From positions 1,889,186 through 1,924,185 of the forward strand of contig CM022678.1 of the NCBI GenBank assembly GCA_012295275.1: 35,000 bases of DNA, in the 5' to 3' direction. Each line of letters starts with the position of its first letter. The first letter of the stretch is position 1. Shown one piece after another: positions 1 to 10,619 of the stretch. The notes under the pieces were generated by a model that saw nothing but the letters and a program-made list of their open reading frames with translations, had not been told where the DNA came from and did not search any database. A program made the position numbers and the translations under genes. This DNA is from Chrysomallon squamiferum. Lineage: Eukaryota; Mollusca; Gastropoda; Neomphalida; Peltospiridae.

Positions 1-255
1 AAGTTAAAATAAAAATATTATTTTATTTTATAAATTAAACAAATACAGTATCTTCATGCTACACACAGATACATTTACCCGTATTCATGATACACACAGA
101 CAGACCTATACAAGGTTGTCTATAAACCATCTCGTCAGTGACATCTGTGGTTTGTGAAGTTGTGATTTGACTTTTGTCCTCCTGTGTCAGTACCATCCCG
201 ATTATTGTCACTGAGCAGAGTCTAATCAGACGAACTCAGAGAATATTCATTCCTG

Positions 256-334
<79 letters not shown>

Positions 335-429
335 TTCACTCATAAAATAAAGTAAATATTTCAAAATATATCGATTGTAACATTAAATAAATAAATAAAT
401 AAATTAAAGTTTGATCTAAAATAACTCAC
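1..429 (-). other. Gene 0 intron 4 with CA microsatellite
   Basis: No exon is seen. Bases about 130-210 resemble, in reverse, the intron 4 block of genes 2 and 3 (around 20040-20110 and 27590-27660). This places the segment between E4 and an off-window TM exon. A (CA)n run fills about 257-332. Confidence 0.6.
257..332. repeat. (CA)n microsatellite
   Basis: An almost pure CA run of roughly 75 bp. Confidence 0.95.
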
Positions 430-696
430 TGACTACGTTTATTCTGAAGAATTTCTCCACTTTTGCTCCAGTTTCTGGATTTCTCGCGGTACACTTGTAG
501 TATCCTGATTGTTGTTGTGTGACGTCAGAAAGACTCAGGCTGTCTCCGGTAGCAATGACGCGGTCCAACAACGACCACGTGTACTTACATCCGGGTCTGC
601 AGTCAGCTACACACGAAACACGTAAAGATCCAAACTCGGTAAGAGTGTGAATTGTTTTATCAGGCTTCAGTGATGTCTCTTCATCAACTGGACCAT
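430..696 (-). CDS. Gene 0 exon 4, Ig domain 3
   Basis: This 267-nt phase 1-1 exon encodes a canonical Ig fold: [22 protein letters not shown] with the B-strand Cys, YTWS with the core Trp, and [19 protein letters not shown] with the D-x-x-x-x-S-G-Y-Y-x-C F strand. It differs from genes A, 2, 3 and 4 mainly after the Trp (LLDRVIATGDSLS against [13 protein letters not shown]). The acceptor is the last unit of the intronic 40-bp repeat. Confidence 0.85.
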
Positions 697-1012
697 CTAC
701 AGTTAAAATAGTGATTATCTTTAGTGACTGGACAATCTACAGTTAAAACAGTGATCTTCTTTAGTGACTGGACAACCTACATCTAAAATAGTGATTAGCT
801 TTAGTTACTGGGCCATCTACAGTTAAAATAGTGATTTTCTTCATCAACTTTACCATCTACAGCTAAAATAGTGATTATCTTTAGTTACTGGGCCATCTAC
901 AGTTCAAATAGTGATTCACTTAAGTTACTGGACCATCTACAGTTAAACCTGTGGTTCTCTTTAGTGATTGGTCATCTACAGTTAAAATAGTGATTGTCTA
1001 AAATGATTGGTC
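697..1012 (-). repeat. 40-bp splice-acceptor tandem repeat, gene 0 intron 3
   Basis: About eight imperfect units of about 40 bp sit directly upstream of exon 4. In the sense (minus) direction each unit begins like ATGGTCCAGTCACT and ends like TTTTAACTGTAG, so each carries a copy of the exon 4 acceptor and the first bases of exon 4. Confidence 0.85.
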
Positions 1013-1138
1013 AAAATTACATGTACAATGTAGAACTAATTAAATCGTATTTGTATTTATAGACTAATTATTATGTGTGTGTATGTCTGTACCTACGTTG
1101 TGTATCTAACTAGACTCACAATAAACAACTAGACTCAC

Positions 1139-1504
1139 AATAAACAACTAGACGTATTCTGTTAGATTTCACTTCTTCGTCAGTTCTCATTTCACTGTTT
1201 CTGGCTGAACAGTAAATCTCCTTGTTGTGATGACTTCTCTCAGGAATGTAGGTGAAGGAAATCTCAGTTTTTGGTGAGTACATTTCATATTTGAGAGGAC
1301 TACAAAGAGTTAAACCAGTTTCAGAACTTGTCACTGATATTTGAGTTGTAACTCTCAGATCTGTCTCGTTCATTTTCAGTTTTGTTTCTGGTTCTGGACT
1401 CGCCCCTCCAACTTTGCAGGTAAAACCGTCATATCTCTTTCCCTCAACCACCGTCAGAAAATCCCCACCCTCAGATACAGACAACACACAGCAGTCGACT
1501 TTGT
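1139..1504 (-). CDS. Gene 0 exon 3, Ig domain 2
   Basis: This 366-nt, phase 1-1 exon is open from [20 protein letters not shown] to RIRLVVY. It has the family's B-strand Cys ([17 protein letters not shown]) and F-strand Cys (KEIYCSARN), and a conserved NET sequon. Compared with the paralogs it differs mainly between LRVTT and SPKTE. Its donor lies inside a 19-bp tandem duplication, so two GTGAGT donors follow each other. Confidence 0.85.
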
Positions 1505-1712
1505 CTGAAATCAATATTAAATAATTATACTTTATGTTTCTATATCTGTGTCTACGTGTGTAAGTGTGTATGTAGCTATCGATGTTTGTAGGTATGTATG
1601 CATGCATGCATCCATGTATGTTTCTATGTATGTATTTATATAAATTTCTAAAGTATGTTTCTAAATAAATATTTATGTATTTTTCTAAATTTAGTTATAG
1701 GTAGGTACGTAC

Positions 1713-2092
1713 GTGTAGTCGTAAGAGTCACAGTGTTGCTGTAATAGTATCGGCTGTCCTGTTGTACCTTGCAATAAAAGGAGGTTAAATGAGTCACGTT
1801 AGTAGTTGTCATGACAACTCTGTATTCTCTTAATCGAGATATTTCATCTGTCCCTAATCCGCAGTATCCGTATATGTTGACTGGGTCATTCTGAAAATTT
1901 GTATACACAGAACAACTTGACGAATACTGATTAAACTTAACCACGGTGCTTCCCATACACCAGATTTCTTTTCAAATAAATATTAAAACTTAGTTGCTAT
2001 CAGTTTCTTGATGTTCTCCACTCTGATGTTAAAGGTAACTGGCTGTCCTCTTTTCACTTTAGCAGACGAAAATGTCATTTGAACTGAGACAC
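1713..2092 (-). pseudogene. Gene 0 exon 2, frameshifted Ig-like domain 1
   Basis: The exon runs from a TTGACACAG acceptor to a GTACGT donor exactly as in the paralogs, but is 380 nt against 411 (genes 2-4) or 387 (gene A). The start (SVQMTFSSAKVKRGQPVTFN) and the end (TSFYCKVQQDSRYYYSNTVT) are clearly homologous. The middle, about 1950-1995, needs two frame changes to align. Confidence 0.75.
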
Positions 2093-2449
2093 CTGTGTCA
2101 AAAAAAAAAACATCAGTTGAGATTTTAAATTAAGAAAAAATCAAACGGAGGTAAAAAAAAAAATCAAATAAAAAATAACAACAAATGATAATAATAAAAA
2201 TAAAAATATATCTTAAATGATCAAAATAATGTGTCTGTCTAATAATAATCATAAATAGTATGATGATGATGAAACAATGTATGAGGTGATGTTTTTAATA
2301 AAAAAGAGACAGAGGGTGTCCGTATTTTATTAAAAACAAACAACTGCATTTTTAACAGCCAGTCTAGTTCTTTTACTTTTTAATTATTTCTGAAAATTCG
2401 GAGTGTTCTTTGATGTGAGAAAAACAAATATATTAATTGATTAATTAAT

Positions 2450-2522
2450 AATAATAAAAATAAGAAGAACAAGAAGAAGATGAAGAAGAAGAAGAAGAAG
2501 AACAACAACAACAATAATGATG

Positions 2523-2567
<45 letters not shown>

Positions 2568-2568
2568 T
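2450..2568. repeat. (GAA)n then (TAA)n microsatellite
   Basis: A purine-rich GAAGAA stretch grades into a pure TAA run, in intron 1 of gene 0. Leucine and phenylalanine runs read from it are artefacts. Confidence 0.9.
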
Positions 2569-3828
2569 GACATGAGTCATATCTTCGTTGTTTAAATTAT
2601 GATATTATGGTGTGACTGATGTTTATTTAACAGCAGGATTATTATTATGCATTCGTACCTTTGATAATATGTATTTTTTGACATAAGTGTATTATGACAT
2701 GGCCATACAAAAATACTGTTGATGTAAGATACAAACGCATATACCAAACATAAAATAAACCAACTAAAGAGCAAAACAAACATAGAAACAGACATATACA
2801 GATACAATAGACAGAAAGGGACATTCCTTTGGCTATAATGGGATATTTCAGTCATATACGAAATAGTCTTTATTTTTATATAAATTCTGATTATTAAACT
2901 ATGTCGTTATTTTTACACAAACGTAAATAAAACACTTACCTGTACAGTTAGTAAACATCGCTAAACAAAACAAAAACACGAGTGAAAATTTGATGAAATC
3001 CATTGACCAAATCCCTGTAATCGTTAGATATTGTAAAATGATTCAAATTTTAGTTATAAAAATGAAACACAAGGTTTTTAGTTTTGTATTTAGTTGATGA
3101 AAAATTCAGACAGGACTCATGTAATCCACATTGTATTAATGATGCCTTTTGTGTTATTTGACGTAAGATAAATAAGTAAGTAAATAAATAAATAAATAAT
3201 AATTACAAAATGAAACCTTCCTCGTTCAAATTTAGCTTTTAAAGTGGCACTGATGTCAAGTTGACTGGTTACTTAAGACCAGGAAGATACAACAGGAAGA
3301 TGGATTACTATTATTATCATCATCATCATCATCATTGTTTATAAAGAAACATATTTTAACACAAAGATTTCTTATTTTTGGCTACAAAAAAATACTTTAT
3401 CAGAAAAACTAAAATTTCTTTCTTCTTTCTTTTCCTATCTAAGGCGAAAGTTTTAAATAGCTTGTGAAAATTGATATGATGACATGTTTTTAAATTATAC
3501 ATTTTATTTTATTACTACTACTACTACTACTACTACTATTACTTATTTTATATTTTTTTTTTAAATATTATTATTATTTTTTCTGTAAGACAAAAGATCG
3601 GGATAAAAACACGTGGTAAATGTTAGTCTGAGTTTTTTTTACATTTTATCTGATGATTACATGAAAACACAAACTATTTCTGACATTTCTAATTTTATTC
3701 AAATCTCACTATGTCGACAAAGAAATGTCCCCTTTCCTCTCTTCTGAATATGTCTCTGTTTTTATTTGTCTGTCTTTGCTCCTCTATCTATCTCTTTTCA
3801 CCCTCCTTCTATCTATCTACATATATGA

Positions 3829-3875
<47 letters not shown>

Positions 3876-4448
3876 CTTAAGCAAATGTATGGATATTTAC
3901 GTTGTATGCTTATTTATATTTACATAAGTTTCTCCTATAAATGTGTTTCAGTCACTCTTCTATTGGTTTATTTTAATGTTTTAATGTTTGTGATGTATGA
4001 ATTTGTATGTTACATCTACAGTATTTTTTTATTTTAGAGCATATACCTATGTATATAAGGCGTATTCTCCAGGATATGTATGTAGTTTTTGTACAAGCAC
4101 GTGAATCTACTATTGCGAGTAGTGGTCAGATGAAAAATAAAACAGTTTCATTTAGTTTTTTAATTACTTTACAATGTTTGGTTTATAAACATGTCAGATT
4201 TATCCAGCTCGGCATAGTCTCACTGAATCCAGACATTCTAACCTTCGCAGGAAAAAGCTGATATGTTAAGACAGTAAACAGTGTGTGTGTGTGTGTGTTT
4301 TTTATATATTGTCTCAGTCACGAACACATTTCATTGTACGAATTTGTTTTCGCTGTAAATTTTGTGTACAGATGAAATACAATTCTCGCAAAACAGGAAG
4401 TAATTCAGATCGGTTATGTGATGTGGCGGATGTGTTTCCATAGCAATT

Positions 4449-4505
4449 GTGGTGAGTATATTTCGTATTTCAGAGGACTACAAGAATCAGTGTCAAAACT
4501 TCGCC
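4449..4505 (-). pseudogene. Inverted fragment of exon 3 (Ig domain 2)
   Basis: On the plus strand, GGTGAGTATATTTCGTATTT and the AGAGGACTACAA that follows match the reverse complement of the middle of exon 3 (compare 1274-1306) with about three mismatches in 33 bases. Weaker similarity continues to AAAACTTC. The match stops abruptly near 4505. Confidence 0.55.
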
Positions 4506-4682
4506 AAGGAAAGACAAGCACTACGCAATACACTGGAGAAACTAAAAATCGAGTTCACGCTCCAACACATCCTGGCACCAAACACGAAAGACAGAGAGTT
4601 GGTCCTCGCTGCAGTAACAAATTACATTCTCAACACAAAACACAAACTTAGGACCTTTTTATTTTTATTTTTTTTTTTTTGA
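4506..4682 (+). other. Lys/Glu-rich open reading segment, unidentified
   Basis: Directly after the exon 3 fragment the plus strand stays open through an amphipathic, charged stretch (for example LRNTLEKLKIEFTLQHILAP, then KDRELVLAAVTNYI) before a T-rich run and a stop. Base composition is less AT-rich than its surroundings, as in coding DNA. I do not recognise it. It may be a captured exon or retrocopy piece, or chance. Confidence 0.25.
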
Positions 4683-5029
4683 CACGAAAACAAACAACAA
4701 TTATATAAATCTATTGACTTGCGGATTGATTGGTTGAACAGCTAGTGGATCTACGGATGGATCGGCTGATTGACGAATCAATTTGAATAGCCAGTTAAAT
4801 TAATAATTAAATGATAAACGTACTATACGTACCCACTTTCAGACACTACTAACCCGGTTATGTTTCTTTCTTTTTTTCTTTTTTTTTTGTATATAATAAA
4901 GGTAAATAAGTTCATACTATTATTCTTAGCTGCACGATTTATAACATCTTTCAAATTAAAATAAAATAAAATGCAAATACGTTAACTACATTTATGTTCT
5001 CATTTATTTTAGTTGCAGGTGTTTATAGC

Positions 5030-5440
5030 CTCTTTTAAAATCAATAAAAAGACCGTTGGCAAAAAAAAAAAAAAAAAAATTAGGAATTGTTGGACCAGAA
5101 GGAAGCAGCCAGAAAGAACAAGGAAACATGAACAGCAGCCGAGAAGAGAACAAACAAACAAACAGGACGCAGCCAACACAGACCCGGTGATGACTAGGAG
5201 AGCTTCAACGAGCCAGACAAGTGCCGGAAACAACAAGATGCGGAAAACAACGAAACATCGGAACTGATTCGTTACAATCCAATATGCTGGACACTCCCTT
5301 GTGTCCTGCAATCGTAACGAGAACCCTCTTTCTCTTTCCTTACCCAAAACTCTTTTCTGCGACGGACACACCCGCTGACCTGTCAGAAAGTGTGTTTGTC
5401 CTAGACGTGCTTCACAACAGCTTGTTCTGATTAGCACGTT
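5030..5440. other. Unidentified higher-GC segment
   Basis: The segment after a poly-A run (about 5060-5078) is markedly less AT-rich than its flanks and has no counterpart in the other gene copies. Short reading frames exist on both strands, but none has recognisable domains. It may be an inserted mobile fragment. Confidence 0.3.
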
Positions 5441-5909
5441 CATTTTTTTCATTCATTCATTCACACTACAAGAACAGGAAGAGGTTAAACGGCTTATTAA
5501 CTGTTTGTGTGTGGGTTTATACTCTTACTTACAAACAACGTAACAGAAGAAAAGAACTAGACTGGCTGATTAGAAATGCAGTGGTAGACAAGTTTTAACA
5601 AAGGGACGGACACCCTCTGTCTCTTCCAGGGAGGAGTTGCCCTCTACACACCTTACCCTCACCTGACCCCTAGAATGTTTAAAACTCACCCGCTGTTGCT
5701 TATGACGTCACGAGACCGTACACTAAAATTAAATTAGTACAACAAAACATATTTCCATTCATTCGTTCTTTATTTATCGTTTGTTTGTTCGTTTGTTTTT
5801 TAATTACATGCACGACTTCACTTCCCTTGCTACGCCGTGTATCTCATAGACTGGCGTGACGGATTTCCGTTACGTCACTTCCTTTTTCTAAAAACTGAAG
5901 AGTACATAG

Positions 5910-5910
<1 letters not shown>

Positions 5911-5965
<55 letters not shown>

Positions 5966-5966
5966 G
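5911..5966. repeat. (ATT)n microsatellite
   Basis: A pure ATT run of nearly 20 units. Confidence 0.95.
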
Positions 5967-5977
5967 AATTTATTATT

Positions 5978-6195
5978 GTTACATTACATTACGGTATGTT
6001 CTATTATATTACATTATATCATATTATGTCATGCTATGTTATCCTGCGTTACATTAAATTACATTACATTACACTAAATTATTTCAAACTGAATCACTTT
6101 ACGTTACCTTACGTTACGCTGCCTTACATTACTTTACGTTACCTTACGTTACGCTGCCTTACATTACGTTACGTTGCGATACGTTACATTAGTTA
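5978..6195. repeat. Degenerate TTACA/TTACG pentanucleotide array
   Basis: About 220 bp of TTACN variants. It includes a longer unit of about 37 bp (TTTACGTTACCTTACGTTAC, then GCTGCCTTACATTA) present twice in tandem around 6105-6170. It shows no splice or coding signal. Confidence 0.85.
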
Positions 6196-6324
6196 AGGTT
6201 ATCTGAACAAGAGCTGGATAACGTTAGTAAAAAATCTCCAGTGAGAGTGAACGAGGTGAGACAGAGGGCTGGTCCAATGTTAGACAAAACCAGGAAACTG
6301 TCAGTTAAATTTAATTAATATATA

Positions 6325-6326
<2 letters not shown>

Positions 6327-6376
<50 letters not shown>
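6327..6376. repeat. (ATT)n microsatellite with TATATA ends
   Basis: A run of ATT flanked by short TA runs, in the spacer downstream of gene A. The rest of 6196-6710 holds a local duplication (TATAAAAATATCACTTGTTG at about 6579 and 6626) but no gene. Confidence 0.9.
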
Positions 6377-6377
<1 letters not shown>

Positions 6378-6713
6378 GTAGTATTACTAAGTTATTGTTG
6401 TAGTTACTTATTATTAATTTACATTTTTTTATTATATCATTTTAAATATCGTCAACATTATACATGTTGTATTGTTGTTTTCATTGCATTTTTAATCATG
6501 TAATGACGTAACAATCAAATAACGAAATTGTTATTTCTTTTTTATAGCACAAACTCTCTGTGTGTGTGTATAATAATGTATAAAAATATCACTTGTTGAT
6601 AATTTTAAGATAATAATAATAATGATATAAAAATATCACTTGTTGATAATTGTAAGATAATAATAATAATAATAATAACAAGGAGATAAACGTAAGTAAC
6701 TATGAAATCTTTT

Positions 6714-6719
6714 TTTATT
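6714..6719 (-). terminator. Gene A polyadenylation signal AATAAA
   Basis: On the minus strand GTTTTGTATTAAATAAA matches the end of genes C and 2 (15531-15546, 21851-21866). This marks the probable 3' end of the gene A transcript about 0.9 kb after the stop in exon 8. Confidence 0.6.
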
Positions 6720-6940
6720 TAATACAAAACTTTTACATAACAAACTTTTGATAGCTCTTTACACATCAAATAAACTGAAACAAAGCAGTTTGCAAGCATG
6801 CAACTACAAACGAACTTAATAATACAGATAACAATAATTTCAGTTCTTTTTTAACAGTTTGATCCCATGACACTAAAAATTAATAATTTGACTTTGCTGA
6901 AAGGACGTTAACATTTTTGGTTATTTTACTTTGTAATAAC

Positions 6941-7013
<73 letters not shown>

Positions 7014-7592
7014 TCTGTGTATATGTGTTTGAATGTGTTGTGTGTGTTAAAATCAGGGTTAAAATTCTTCAAGCCTATCAAATTAAAACTCACATTACAA
7101 AAGGAACAAAATATCAATATTGATCTACTACACAACAAAATCTATCACAAAGTTAATATAATAATATGTACAAACTTCAAATCAGTATAAAAATATATCG
7201 CTTTCTAATCTAGCAAATAATTAACAATGCAAGACAAATACGAACAAAAAGAAACAAAAAAAAAACGTGTGGATATTACAAGCAACTATTATAGTAGATG
7301 TAGTAGTTGTAGTAGTAGTGGTGGTACTGTTGTTACTGTTATCATAGACATAGTAGTAGTAGTAATATTGTTCTGTAATAGTAGTAGAGTTAGTACTAGT
7401 AGTAATATTAGTGGTACTGTTTTTACTATTATAGTAATCGTAGGAAAACTAGTAGTAGTGGTAGTTTTAGTAGCAATAGTAGTGATAGTAGTAGCGTAAC
7501 ATTTGTTACTATTATAGTAATCGTAGTAGTATAATACTGTTGTAAAAAAAGGTATATGGTGGTGGTAGTTGTAGTAGTTGAATGTGTTGCTC
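6720..7592 (-). other. Gene A 3' untranslated region
   Basis: In reverse, 7130-7220 matches the gene C and gene 2 3' UTR block (GCTAGATTAGAAAGAGATAT). Bases 7280-7590 are the GTA/ACT trinucleotide-rich tract that also follows the exon 8 stop of genes 2 and 3. A long (TAA)n run interrupts it at about 6939-7012. Confidence 0.65.
6939..7012. repeat. (TAA)n microsatellite
   Basis: About 24 TAA units. The asparagine and isoleucine homopolymer frames here are artefacts of the repeat. Confidence 0.95.
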
Positions 7593-7645
7593 TTATTGCT
7601 GACGTAGATCTTCATACTGCTCTTCAGGATTAACGTTTCCTGGAC
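7593..7645 (-). CDS. Gene A exon 8, tail with YEDL motif
   Basis: The last coding exon reads PGNVNPEEQYEDLRQQ and stop after an AACTAG acceptor. E-E-Q-Y-E-D-L fits the D/ExxYxxL half of an ITAM, the Src/Syk-family tyrosine signalling motif. The same exon is conserved at 21199-21251 and 28774-28826. Confidence 0.75.
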
Positions 7646-7714
7646 CTAGTTTAAACAAAAGAAATTAATTAATTACATGGCTGAGAAGAAATTATTATTA
7701 TTGTTATTATTGTG

Positions 7715-7780
<66 letters not shown>

Positions 7781-8085
7781 TCTCGGAAAAGGAAAATAAT
7801 AAATGAATACTTACCACGATTCTCAAAAGATCTGTTTTCATATCTAATGAGGAAAAAAGAAAGAAAGAAAAAATACCAACAATAATACGAACATTAAAAA
7901 CAAAACAAAGGAAAAGAAGTACAAAAGCAACTACAAATGTATATAAATAATTTTAATATTAAAGAAATAAAGAAATAAATAAAGGTTAAAGAACAATAAA
8001 ATCAGAATAAAACTTAAATTTCAAACATTTTTAATTATCGTCATCGAAAATCATTTCCGGTTCCAAAATAATAATAATAATAATA

Positions 8086-8134
<49 letters not shown>

Positions 8135-8719
8135 TTAAACAACTAAAGAAAAAGAAAACTTACATGTGATCTTTTGAAGTTGAAGATTTCCCTGAAAATA
8201 AAATAAACAATGCAACAAAAATCATTTTTCGTCACCTAAATAAATCAGATAATTAACTTTTCCATTTGTTTGTCTGATTGTTTATTTGTATTGCTACTAC
8301 TACTGTTTTATTCACTTTCCCAATATAGAACGACAATTTATTGCTTACCCTTTGCTGATTCTTTTCGTTTTTTGATGATGCAACGTTTTTTGATGATGAC
8401 AACGGCAGCAACAAACAACATGATACACCTACTCCAACAGTTTTCCATTTTCTAAGAAAACAAAATGAAAATTGTTTTATAAATTAAACACCTAAGACGA
8501 ATCTACCTTCTTTTTTCCAACACCAGCCGAGAATGAGAGTTTTCCATTTTCGTCAGCGGCATCTGACGGGTTTGTGAGGTCGTGACTGGACTTTGTTCTC
8601 CTGCCCCAGTGCGTTCCCGAATATTGTCTACCTGCAGAGTCTGTTCAGACGTACATAAGACAGAGAATATTCATTCCTAAACCCACACACACACATTTTA
8701 AATCGCATTGAACAATATA

Positions 8720-8782
<63 letters not shown>

Positions 8783-10568
8783 TATAAAACTATAAATAAA
8801 CAAATAAATAAATAAATCAGTAAATAAGTAAGTAAGTAAGTAAATAAATTAGTTAATTAAAGTTTGATCTAAGATAACTCACTGACTACGTTCAGTCTGA
8901 AGAACTTCTCCACTTTTGCTCCAGTTGCTGGATTTCTCGCGGAACACTTGTAGTATCCTGATTGTTGTTGTGTGACGTCAGAAAGACTCAAGTTCTCTCC
9001 AGCTGCAAACTCCTGGCCAAAGAACGACCACGTGTACGTACATCCGGGTCTGCAGTCAGCTACACACGAAACACGTAAAGATCCAAACTCGGTAAGAGTG
9101 TGAGTTGTTTTATCAGGCTTCAGTGATGTCTCTTCATCAACTGGTCCATCTACAGTAAAAATAGTGATTATCTTTAGTCACTAAACCATCTGCAGTTAGA
9201 ATAGTGATTATCTTTAGTCAGTAAACCATCTACAGTTAAAACAGTGATTATCTTTAGTGACTGGACCATCTACAGTAAAAATAGTGATTATCTTTAGTGA
9301 CTGGACCATCTACAGTTAAAATAGTGATTTTCTTTTGTGACTGGACCATCTATAGTAAAAATAGTGATTATCTTTAGTGACTGGACCATCTACAGTAAAA
9401 ATAGTGATTATCTTTAGTGACTGGACCATCTACAGTTAAAATAGTGATTTTCTTTTGTGACTGGACCATCTATAGTAAAAATAGTGATTATCTTTAGTGA
9501 CTGGACCATCTATAGTAAAAATAGTGATTATCTTTAGTGACTGGACTATCTACAGTTAAAACAGTGATTTTCTTTTGTGACTGGAACCTTTATAGTTTAA
9601 ATAGTGATACTCTTTAGTGACTGAGTCATCTACAGTTAAAATAGTGATTATCCTTAGTGACTGGACAATTTACAGTTAAAACAATTACATCTACCTCTTT
9701 GTGTCTCACTAATTATTATATGACTGTTTGTGTGTGAGTAGGTATGAATATGTATATGTATATATGTCTGTGTGTGAGTAGGTATGAATATGTATATGTA
9801 TATATGTATGTATGTGAGTAGGTATGAATATGTATATATATATATGTATGTATGTGAGTAGGTATGAATATGTATATATATATATGTATGTATGTATGTA
9901 TGTTTAGGTAGGTGTGTGCATGTGTTTGTACCTATATGCAACTAACTAGACTCACAATGAACAACTAGACGAATTCTGTTAGATTTCACTTCTTCGTCAG
10001 TTCTCATTTCACTGTTTCTGGCTGAACAGTGAATCTCCTTGTTGTGATGACTTCTCTCAGGAATGTAGGTGAAGGAAACCTCAGTTTTTGGTGAGTCAAG
10101 TTCATATTTGAGAGGATTACAAAGAGTCCTTCCAGTTTTAAAACTTGTCACTGATTTTCGAGTTGTAACTCTTAGATCTGTCTCGTTCACTTTCAGTTTT
10201 GTTTCTGGTTCTGGACTCGCTCCTCCAACTTTGCAGGTAAAACCGTCATATCTCTTTCCCTCCACCACCGTCAGCAAATCCCCACCCTCAGATACAGACA
10301 ACACACAGCAGTCGACTTTGTCTGAAATCAGGGTTAAATAATTACACGTGTGTTTTGCTAAATCTGCATGAATTTACGTTTAACAGTGTGTATTTGTGTG
10401 CGTTCGTATGTATGTATGTATGTATGTGTGTATGGGGTATGTGTTTGTATGTAAGTATATACGTATGTACGTACGTATACATGTAATAAATCATTTAGTT
10501 TTATCGAAGTTTACCCGGACAACAACAATAACAATAAAATAAAATACAATAAAATAAAATAAAATAAG

Positions 10569-10619
<51 letters not shown>

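Larger units (their letters stand above)
430..3003 (-). pseudogene. Gene 0: Ig-domain receptor paralog, partial, broken in exon 2
   Basis: Four exons are visible on the minus strand: E1 2940-3003 (signal peptide [20 protein letters not shown]), E2 1713-2092, E3 1139-1504 and E4 430-696. E5 to E8 must lie left of the window. Each exon has consensus splice sites (GTAAGT or GTGAGT donors, GTACGT after E2; TTGACACAG, TTTCAG and TGTAG acceptors). E3 and E4 have the standard lengths of 366 and 267 nt and are open. E2 is 380 nt, not a multiple of three; its frame reaches TAA after VENIKKLIATKF, and the homologous reading resumes in another frame (GSTVVKFNQYSSSCSVYT). This looks like a decayed or disabled copy of the same receptor as genes 2 and 3. 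An assembly error in E2 is the alternative. Confidence 0.75.
3105..5735 (+). pseudogene. Rearranged relic of a plus-strand family member
   Basis: No intact E1 or E2 is found, but blocks seen in and around plus-strand genes recur. 3105-3300 resembles the upstream repeat unit (CAGGACTCATGTAAT; TTCAAATTTAGC). About 3460-3480 has the AGCTTGTGAAAATTGATATG block. 3680-3900 matches 12350-12540. 5490-5730 matches the distal intron 1 block found before exon 2 of genes C, 2, 3 and 4 (ACGGACACCCTCTGTCTC). Bases 4300-4505 and 5030-5440 are foreign to this plan. It is best read as a dead, scrambled copy. Confidence 0.5.

Noticed and set aside
6917-7138. Poly-Asn and poly-Ile frames, with similar Arg-Glu, Leu-Ser and Cys-Val-Met frames elsewhere
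   Set aside because: They are products of TAA, GA and ACAT/ACAC microsatellites.
9150-9680. CRISPR-like array (regular 40-bp repeats)
   Set aside because: There are no unique spacers; the whole unit repeats, it lies in an animal intron, and there are no cas genes.
10069-10341. Open frame of 90 codons antisense to exon 3, also at 13704-13976, 26267-26539 and 33863-34135
   Set aside because: It recurs only because exon 3 itself is duplicated and conserved. The sense strand has the Ig residues and correct splice sites.
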